From assembly GCA_050186335.1 (NCBI GenBank), contig JBFWYO010000052.1, forward strand, positions 1 through 35,459: DNA of 35,459 nt, in the 5' to 3' direction. The notes under the pieces were generated by a model that saw only the letters and a program-made list of their open reading frames with translations, ran no database searches and was not told the DNA's origin. The stretch is from JBFWYO01 sp050186335 (GTDB taxonomy: Bacteria; Pseudomonadota; Alphaproteobacteria; Bin65). Both the position numbers and the translations under genes were made by a program. This document shows, piece after piece, positions 25,174 through 33,335 of the stretch (position 1 is its first letter; each line of letters begins with the position of its first letter).

Positions 25174-26514
25174 GTGCGCCGGGCGCCCGCGATCCAGCAA
25201 GCGGTTTTTTCCCAGGCGATCGATCTGCTCGGTCCGTTCGAACGTCGTCCGCACGTCGCGGTCGCCGTTTCCGGCGGCGCCGACAGCATGGCGCTCGTCC
25301 TGGCGGCCGCCGCGTGGGCGCGCGCACGCGGCGGGCGCGTCACCGGCCTGACCGTCGATCACGGATTGCGTGCGGCTTCCGCGGCCGAGGCCCGCCAGGT
25401 CCGCATCTGGCTGCGCCGCCACGGCATCGCGCACGCGATCCTGCGCTGGCGCGGCGACAAGCCGTCGACCGGCGTTCAAGCCGCGGCGCGCGACGCGCGT
25501 TACGCCCTGCTGGAAAATTGGTGCCGCGATAACGAGGTCTTGCACCTGCTGCTGGCGCACCATCGTGAGGATTTGCTCGAAACCGCGCGCTTGCGCGCGG
25601 CGGCCGGCAGCGGTCCGCTGGGCCTGGCCGGAATCAGCAGCGTCGTCGAGCGTCCGCAGGTTCGCCTGCTGCGCCCGCTCCTGCGGTTGCCAAAATCCGC
25701 ACTGCAAGGGTTCTTGAACGCGCGCGGCCAGGCATGGCTGGACGATCCGTCCAATCTCGACCGACGCTTCGCCCGCGGCCGCATGCGTTCCGAACCGCCG
25801 GCGCACCCGCCGGTTCCGGTTGCGCAATTCGGGCGTCGGCGCGCCGCAATCGAACGCACCGTGGCCGACCGGCTGGCGCGCGCGGTCGATCTGCATCCGG
25901 CCGGGTGGGCCTGGCTGGCGTACCGGGCTTGGCGCGGCGCGCCGTCCGAAGTGATCGAGCAAGGCTTGGGGCGGGTCCTAGCGACGATCGGCGGCGCCAC
26001 CTACGCCCCGGCCAGCGCGAGCCTGCGTCGCCTCGCCGCTTGGCTGTACGCCGGCGAGACCCCGCGCGGCGCGCGTACGCTGGGCGGCTGCCGCCTCATT
26101 GCCGACGCCGCCGGCGGCCCGGTTCTGGTCTGCCGCGAGGCCGGGCGCATGGCCGGCCCCAGGCACATCGATCGCAATGGCCACGGCGACTGGGATAGCC
26201 GCTATGTGGTGAACGGCGGCGGCCGCGACGCGTCGCTCGAAGCGCTCGGCCCGCGGCGCCTCGCGGGCTGGGACCTCAAGCGCGTGCCCGCTCCGGCCCG
26301 CGCGGCATTGCCCGTCATCGTCGCCTCAGGCGGCGCACTGCGGCCGGTCGACCTGCCCGGCTTGAGGCCCGTGCGATCGGCGCCGGCCGGCTCGGCCAAG
26401 CCCGGCATGGTCAGGCCCGGCGCGGTCGGCCAATTCCGCCCACAACGGCCGCTCGCCGGCGCCCCGTTCATGCCCGCAATGCCGGCGCGGCGCCGGAAAA
26501 AAGGCATTGTTTAA
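25174..26514 (+). CDS. tilS: tRNA(Ile)-lysidine synthase
   Basis: ATP-dependent enzyme that modifies C34 of the CAU-anticodon tRNA-Ile to lysidine, so that it reads AUA. The 446-residue protein has the PP-loop SGGADS (33-38), TVDHGLR (60-66) and LLRPLL-R-LPKSALQ. The third conserved block, usually HHxDDQAET, reads HHREDLLET (129-137), with Leu where Gln is expected. The C-terminal half is weakly conserved and ends in a Pro/Arg/Ala-rich, Lys-terminated tail (about 405-446) that looks disordered. The start is GTG 25174, four bases after cpoB, with no strong Shine-Dalgarno. tilS-ftsH order is common in alphaproteobacteria. Essentiality of the family argues that the altered motif is tolerated. 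Confidence 0.9.
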   Translation: MRRAPAIQQAVFSQAIDLLGPFERRPHVAVAVSGGADSMALVLAAAAWARARGGRVTGLTVDHGLRAASAAEARQVRIWLRRHGIAHAILRWRGDKPSTGVQAAARDARYALLENWCRDNEVLHLLLAHHREDLLETARLRAAAGSGPLGLAGISSVVERPQVRLLRPLLRLPKSALQGFLNARGQAWLDDPSNLDRRFARGRMRSEPPAHPPVPVAQFGRRRAAIERTVADRLARAVDLHPAGWAWLAYRAWRGAPSEVIEQGLGRVLATIGGATYAPASASLRRLAAWLYAGETPRGARTLGGCRLIADAAGGPVLVCREAGRMAGPRHIDRNGHGDWDSRYVVNGGGRDASLEALGPRRLAGWDLKRVPAPARAALPVIVASGGALRPVDLPGLRPVRSAPAGSAKPGMVRPGAVGQFRPQRPLAGAPFMPAMPARRRKKGIV

Positions 26515-26634
26515 TGGCACTTTCACCCTATCTCTTAGATCATGCGTATGACACGCGGGCGATAGTGCCCGATCCGGCATCGGCCTGACCTCCGAGAAGC
26601 GCCGGCAGAGCCAGGACAGCAAGGGTTCCAAGCG

Positions 26635-28563
<1,929 letters not shown>

Positions 28564-28584
28564 ACGCCCAAACGAACAAAGCCT

Positions 28585-28627
28585 TTTGCCCTCATGTCGC
28601 AGTCGCGCATGAGGGCGAAATGTTTTT
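28585..28627 (+). terminator. Intrinsic terminator of ftsH
   Basis: GCCCTCATG (28588-28596) pairs perfectly with CATGAGGGC (28608-28616) around an 11-base loop. The stem is extended by a G-T wobble and flanking T/A pairs, and five T residues follow at 28623-28627. It starts about 20 bases after the ftsH stop. Confidence 0.85.
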
Positions 28628-28682
28628 GGACACCGCGTTGTCATGCGCATCCGATACTTGTGAAACTTAGCGCCGCTCGGCG

Positions 28683-29522
28683 ATGATCGCGGTTCTCATG
28701 CACCGTCACCCGCCCGCTGCTTCCCCGCCCGTCTTCGCCGGCCTGTTGCTCGACCGGCCGCGCCTCATGGGCATCGTCAACGCGACGCCGGACAGTTTTT
28801 CCGACGGTGGACGGTTCGTCGATGCGGCGGCCGCGATCGCGCACGGCAAACGACTGATCGCCGACGGCGCGGACATTCTCGACATCGGCGGCGAGTCGAC
28901 GCGGCCCGGTTCGCAGCCGACCGCGGAAGCCGACGAATTGCGCCGCGTGCAACCTGTCATCGACGGTCTGCGCGACGCCGGCGCCGTCCTCTCCATCGAT
29001 ACGCGCAAGCCCGCGGTCATGCGTGCCGCGATCCGAACCGGCTGCGCCATCGTCAACGACGTCAATGCGCTGCAAGGCGACGGGCTCGCGGTCGTCGCCG
29101 GCTCGGACGCCGCGGTCATCCTCATGCACATGCAGGGCGAACCGGCGACGATGAACGTGGCGCCGCGCTATTCCGACGTCGTTCGCGAGGTGCGCGATTT
29201 TCTGTCCGCGCGCGTTGAAGCCTGCGTGAAGGCCGGTATCGCGCAGGCGCGCATCGCGATCGATCCCGGCATCGGCTTCGGCAAGACTCCGGCACAGAAT
29301 TGGCAACTCATCGACCGGCTCGCCGAACTCGCCATACTCGGCTGCCCGATCGCCATCGGTATCTCGCGCAAGCTGGCGCCGCGTGGCATCGAAGGCAAGG
29401 CCGGGCGCGACGCGCGCGAGACGGCCTCGCGCGAGGCGGGCGTGCTGGCCGTGCGCAACGGCGCGGCAATCCTCCGCGTGCACGATGTGGCGGCGATGCG
29501 CGCGGCACTTGGGGCCGATTAA
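28683..29522 (+). CDS. folP: Dihydropteroate synthase
   Basis: TIM-barrel enzyme that joins p-aminobenzoate to dihydropterin pyrophosphate in folate synthesis; it is the sulfonamide target. In the 279-residue product the first signature is GIVNATPDSFSDGGRF (30-45), followed by DIGGESTRPGSQP. Later blocks are SIDTRKPAVMRAAI, IVNDVNAL, LMHMQGEPATM and IDPGIGFGKTPAQN. The late phosphate-site motif reads IGISRKLAPR, and the usual Phe-Ile-Gly after Lys is absent, a mild deviation. ATG 28683 gives a short leader; ATG at residue 6 is an alternative. It begins a new unit after the ftsH terminator and is followed by a small exported protein and glmM. Confidence 0.94.
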   Translation: MIAVLMHRHPPAASPPVFAGLLLDRPRLMGIVNATPDSFSDGGRFVDAAAAIAHGKRLIADGADILDIGGESTRPGSQPTAEADELRRVQPVIDGLRDAGAVLSIDTRKPAVMRAAIRTGCAIVNDVNALQGDGLAVVAGSDAAVILMHMQGEPATMNVAPRYSDVVREVRDFLSARVEACVKAGIAQARIAIDPGIGFGKTPAQNWQLIDRLAELAILGCPIAIGISRKLAPRGIEGKAGRDARETASREAGVLAVRNGAAILRVHDVAAMRAALGAD

Positions 29523-29560
29523 GAACGCGAGACGTTGTGAAACCATCGGGAGGCTGCAGA

Positions 29561-29944
29561 ATGTATTTGATCAGGATGAGCGCGGCATGCTTGGCGGCGG
29601 CTACTTGGCTCGTAACCGCCGCCGCGAACGCGCAGGTGCCGACCGACGAACTGCGCATGCACGTCATTCGAGAGACGGCGACATTCAAGAAGACCGACAT
29701 CGTCTCGGCCGAGGTGGTCATCGAAAGCGGCCATACGGTGATTTCCATCGCACTCAGTCCCGACGGCGCGAAGCGATTTGCGACCTTGACCGAAAAGCAT
29801 GTCGGCATGCCGGTGCAAATCGTCGTCGGCGACCGCATCCTCACCACACCCCTGGTAAAGGAACCGATCGCCAGCGGACGCCTGCACATCAGCGGCAACT
29901 TTTCCAAGGAGGAGGCCGAGGCAATCGTCGCGCGGCTGCGTTAA
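29561..29944 (+). CDS. Exported small protein resembling the SecD P1 head domain
   Basis: A 127-residue precursor with a clear Sec signal (residues 1-24, cleavage at ANA-Q) and a periplasmic domain of about 100 residues. The stretch SPDGAKRFATLTEKHVGMPVQIVVGDRI followed by TTPLVKEPIASGRLHISGNFSKEEAEAIVARL matches the pattern of the P1 head of SecD: G-A-x-x-F, vGxxxAIvxD, P-x-I-xxxIxxG, I-x-G-x-F-xxxEA-xxLA. No SecD transmembrane helices are present, so it is a free-standing domain. GGGAGG seven bases before ATG 29561 supports the start. It lies 38 bases after folP and 68 before glmM. I infer a periplasmic binding or chaperone-like role; the assignment rests on motif memory. Confidence 0.8.
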   Translation: MYLIRMSAACLAAATWLVTAAANAQVPTDELRMHVIRETATFKKTDIVSAEVVIESGHTVISIALSPDGAKRFATLTEKHVGMPVQIVVGDRILTTPLVKEPIASGRLHISGNFSKEEAEAIVARLR

Positions 29945-30012
29945 CGCCGCGATTTCCGCCGGCCGCCGGATCGGCTAGATTGGACGCCCAAGCATCATGA
30001 GCCGCAGATTCA

Positions 30013-31377
30013 ATGACCCGTAAACTGTTCGGTACCGACGGCATCCGCGGCACCGCGAATGCCGAGCCGATGACGGCCGAAACCGCCATGCGCCTGGCGA
30101 TGGCGGCCGGCCGCCATTTCCGCCGCGGCAAGCACCGTCATCGCGTGCTGATCGGCAAGGATACGCGGCTGTCCGGCTATATGCTGGAGCCGGCATTGAC
30201 CGCGGGGTTCACGTCGATGGGCATGGACGTGATGCTGGTCGGCCCGATGCCGACCCCGGCCGTCGCCATGCTGACGCCGAGCCTGCGCTGCGATTTGGGC
30301 GTCGTCATCTCGGCCTCGCACAACCTCTATCAGGACAACGGCATCAAGCTGTTCGGACCGGATGGATTCAAGCTGTCCGACGAGATCGAGGCGTCGATCG
30401 AAAGGTTGATGGAGGAAGGCAACGGCGCGCACCTGGCACCCTCACCCCAGCTCGGCCGCGCCCAAAGGCTCGAGGACGCGCCCGGCCGATACATCGAGTA
30501 TGTCAAGAGCACCTTCCCCCACGGGCTCCGGCTGAACGGCCTGAAGATCGTGGTCGATTGCGCGCACGGCGCCGCCTACAAGGTGGCCCCGACCGTGCTG
30601 TTCGAATTGGGCGCGCGCGTCGTGCCGATGGGTGTCGCGCCCGACGGTATGAATATCAACAAGTACTGCGGCGCCACCGCGCCCGACGAGTTGCGCGCGC
30701 AGGTGGTCACGCACGGCGCGGATCTCGGCATCGCGCTCGATGGCGACGCGGACCGCGTGGTCATGGTCGACGAACGCGGCAGTCTCATCGACGGCGACCA
30801 ACTGATGGCGCTGATCGCGCGGTCGTGGCTGAAGACCGAGCGGCTGAAAGGCCGGGGCATCGTCACCACCGTCATGTCGAATTTGGGCCTGGAGCGGTTT
30901 CTCGGCGGCATCGGCCTGTCCATGGCGCGTACGCAAGTCGGCGATCGGTATGTCGTCGAGTACATGCGGGCGAAGGGATTCAACGTCGGCGGCGAGCAAT
31001 CGGGCCACATCATTCTTGCCGACTATGCGACCACCGGCGACGGGCTGATCGCGGCATTGCAGGTTCTTGCGGTCATGGTGCAAGCCGGGCGGTCGCTCAG
31101 CGAAGTCAGCCGCGTGTTCGAACCGGTACCCCAACTGCTGCGCAACGTGCGCCTCCAGCCCGGCTCGCCGCCGCCGCTCGAGCACGAGTCGGTCAAGCGG
31201 GCGATCGAGGCCGGAGAGGCCAAGCTGAACGGCAACGGCCGCCTGCTGATACGCAAATCCGGAACCGAGCCGCTGATTCGCGTGATGGCCGAAGCCGACG
31301 ACAAGATTCTGGTCGGCACCGTCGTCGACGACATCGTGGCGGCGATCGAAACGGTAGCCGGCCGCCCGGCCGCCTGA
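30013..31377 (+). CDS. glmM: Phosphoglucosamine mutase
   Basis: Cytosolic phosphohexomutase converting glucosamine-6-phosphate to glucosamine-1-phosphate for UDP-GlcNAc, peptidoglycan and LPS synthesis. The 454-residue product has KLFGTDGIRGTAN (4-16), the phosphoserine loop VISASHN with active Ser102, the Mg2+ loop DGDADR (about 243-248), the sugar-binding GGEQSGH and the C-terminal phosphate site RKSGTEPLIRVM. Length and start match the family closely. folP-glmM adjacency is a classic proteobacterial arrangement; here the SecD-head-like gene is inserted between them. thiD follows after 23 bases. Confidence 0.97.
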   Translation: MTRKLFGTDGIRGTANAEPMTAETAMRLAMAAGRHFRRGKHRHRVLIGKDTRLSGYMLEPALTAGFTSMGMDVMLVGPMPTPAVAMLTPSLRCDLGVVISASHNLYQDNGIKLFGPDGFKLSDEIEASIERLMEEGNGAHLAPSPQLGRAQRLEDAPGRYIEYVKSTFPHGLRLNGLKIVVDCAHGAAYKVAPTVLFELGARVVPMGVAPDGMNINKYCGATAPDELRAQVVTHGADLGIALDGDADRVVMVDERGSLIDGDQLMALIARSWLKTERLKGRGIVTTVMSNLGLERFLGGIGLSMARTQVGDRYVVEYMRAKGFNVGGEQSGHIILADYATTGDGLIAALQVLAVMVQAGRSLSEVSRVFEPVPQLLRNVRLQPGSPPPLEHESVKRAIEAGEAKLNGNGRLLIRKSGTEPLIRVMAEADDKILVGTVVDDIVAAIETVAGRPAA

Positions 31378-31400
31378 CGCACCCAAAGGTCTGTAACAGT

Positions 31401-32225
31401 ATGCAAGGTCGCGTCCTCATCATCGCCGGTTCGGATTCGGGCGGCGGCGCCGGTATTCAGGCCGACATCAAAACGGTCACCGCCCTGGGCGGCTACGCCA
31501 TGACCGCGATCACGGCACTGACCGCGCAGAACACCAAGGGCGTGTTCGGCGTGCATCCGGTGCCGCCGGATTTTATCGCGCAGCAGATCGAACTGGTTGT
31601 CCGCGACCTGGGCGTCGATGCGCTCAAAACCGGCATGCTGCACAGCGCCGAGGTGATTGAAATCGTCGTGGCGACGCTGGCGCGCGTGGCGCCGCGCCAA
31701 CCTTTGGTCGCCGACCCCGTAATGGTCGCCAAGGGCGGCGCCAATCTGTTGGTGCCGAGCGCTGCCGACACGCTGAAGAAGAAGTTGCTGCCGCGCGCGC
31801 TGGTCATTACCCCTAACGTGCCGGAGGCGGAAGCGCTGACCGGGCTCAAGATCGCCTCGCTCGACGACATGCGCGCGGCCGCGGCGATGCTGTTGGCCAT
31901 GGGGCCGAAGGCCGTCTTGCTGAAGGGCGGCCATTTGAAGGGCGCGCAGGTGTTCGACCTGCTGTTGCAGGCGGACGAGCGCGAGGAAGTCTTCGCTTCG
32001 GCGCGCATTCGCACACGCCATACGCACGGCACCGGCTGCACGCTGGCGTCGGCAATCGCCACCGGCCTGGCGCAAAAACTGTCGCTGCGCGACGCAGTAG
32101 CGCGCGCGCGGGTTTACGTGCTGAAGGCGATCGAACAAGCCCCCGGCTACGGCAAGGGCAACGGCCCGCTGGATCACGGACACACGGTCAAGCCGCTGCC
32201 GGTCCCGCGTCGCAAGGGACGCTAA
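31401..32225 (+). CDS. thiD: Hydroxymethylpyrimidine/phosphomethylpyrimidine kinase
   Basis: Ribokinase-fold enzyme that phosphorylates HMP and HMP-P to HMP-PP, the pyrimidine substrate of ThiE. The 274-residue protein has IAGSDSGGGAGIQADIKT (8-25), GYAMTAITALTAQNT, ADPVMVAKGG, ITPNVPEAEAL and the catalytic anion-hole region TRHTHGTGCTLASAIA. ATG 31401 is 23 bases after the glmM stop; the Shine-Dalgarno is weak. ThiE is encoded about 29 kb to the left in this window, so the two steps are in separate units. The C-terminus is basic (PRRKGR). Confidence 0.96.
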   Translation: MQGRVLIIAGSDSGGGAGIQADIKTVTALGGYAMTAITALTAQNTKGVFGVHPVPPDFIAQQIELVVRDLGVDALKTGMLHSAEVIEIVVATLARVAPRQPLVADPVMVAKGGANLLVPSAADTLKKKLLPRALVITPNVPEAEALTGLKIASLDDMRAAAAMLLAMGPKAVLLKGGHLKGAQVFDLLLQADEREEVFASARIRTRHTHGTGCTLASAIATGLAQKLSLRDAVARARVYVLKAIEQAPGYGKGNGPLDHGHTVKPLPVPRRKGR

Positions 32226-32498
32226 GTTGCGCTAAATGACCTGCTGGACCGACGCCGAACGGTTCGGCCCGCGCAATGCCAAGTCGCGCAACATCGTCAA
32301 CGCAGTCAACAACGTTACGCGGTCGGGCGCGGGCGGGTCTAACAGATCCCGAACTCGCCGCACCCTGCGCGTCATGTGCAGGCCGCAGCGGCGCGGCCCT
32401 CATCTTAAAAATTTCCGCCAAGACTGCATGGAAATCGCTTAAATTCAATAATAGGCTAGCATCTTTTACGGCACTCAACTCACTGCGGAAGATCAGCC
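32226..32498. other. Intergenic region between thiD and the hydrolase gene
   Basis: About 270 bases without a supported gene. The left part is GC-rich with a short perfect hairpin GCCGAA-CGG-TTCGGC at 32254-32268, lacking a T-tract. The right part (about 32405-32475) becomes AT-rich, with several TAATAG/TTAAAT-like hexamers that could be a promoter for the hydrolase, but no pair has good spacing. A 68-residue ORF (32236-32442) looks like chance reading. Confidence 0.45.
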
Positions 32499-33281
32499 AT
32501 GCGATTTATCTCTGTCCTGTTTTTGCTCGCCATGTTTGCAGCGGGATCCGCCCGGGCCGAACTGGTCCATTTGCAGAGCCGCCCTGGGGTCACGCTTCCC
32601 GTCCTCATCGAAGCACCGAGCGGCCCGGCGGCGGCATGGGTGCTGCTTTACGTCGGCGGCGACGGCATGCTGCGACTGAATGCGCAAGGCGCCCCAACGT
32701 CTAACCTCGGCCAGGTCTATATCGTCCGCGACCGAAGACATCTCACGGCGGCCGGTCTTGGCGTCGTCGTCGTCGACATGCCGTCGGACCGGAGTTCCAG
32801 TGCTGCTCCCGCCTATAGGCTTTCGAACGAACACGTGACGGACATAGGCTTTGTCGTGCGGACAATCCGAGAACGCTTCGGCAGACCGGTCTGGATCATG
32901 GGCCATAGCAACGGAACCTTTACGACCGCTACTGCAGTCCGGCGTCTGACCGGCAGCGAGCGGCCTGACGGCGCCATTTTTTCATCGAGCACTTTGATTC
33001 AAGCGCGTAAATCGCGCGGACTGTCGGTCGAGCCCTTTCCTTACAACGGGCCCGTCCTCATCGTCGTTCACGAACTGGATGCATGCGATCTCTCGCCGCC
33101 GGCCGACGGTCAGAATCTCTACGAATTGTTCCCAAACGCCCGGCCTAGGGCTCTGCGCAAATTCACCGGCATGTCGCCGACCCGCGGCGGCGTCTGCGAG
33201 GGCAATTCTACGCATAGTTTTTACGGCCTCGAAGCCGACGTCATGCGTGTGATCGCGGCTTTTGTCCGCAATCCCAAATAG
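32499..33281 (+). CDS. Secreted alpha/beta hydrolase-like protein
   Basis: A 260-residue precursor with a Sec signal (residues 1-20, cleavage ARA-E). The mature part reads as an alpha/beta hydrolase. The nucleophile elbow is GHSNG with Ser137 after strand VWIM; an acid is likely Asp194 or Asp197 in VVHELDACD; the base is likely His239 in NSTHSFYG. Cys196 and Cys233 could form a disulfide linking the acid loop to the His loop. The oxyanion-side segment WVLLYVGGDG is also typical. Substrate cannot be deduced. Base composition is somewhat less GC-rich than the Tol-Pal region. It ends 54 bases before the CHAT/TPR gene on the same strand, suggesting a two-gene unit. Confidence 0.8.
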   Translation: MRFISVLFLLAMFAAGSARAELVHLQSRPGVTLPVLIEAPSGPAAAWVLLYVGGDGMLRLNAQGAPTSNLGQVYIVRDRRHLTAAGLGVVVVDMPSDRSSSAAPAYRLSNEHVTDIGFVVRTIRERFGRPVWIMGHSNGTFTTATAVRRLTGSERPDGAIFSSSTLIQARKSRGLSVEPFPYNGPVLIVVHELDACDLSPPADGQNLYELFPNARPRALRKFTGMSPTRGGVCEGNSTHSFYGLEADVMRVIAAFVRNPK

Positions 33282-33335
33282 CGATGTCAACATCTCGCGC
33301 GGGGCACTAATCGTCCGGCGCGGGGCAAACACGAG

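Noticed and set aside
32236..32442. 68-codon ORF between thiD and the hydrolase
   Set aside because: Arg/Asn/Ser-rich with no hydrophobic core, no Shine-Dalgarno and no recognisable motif; treated as chance.
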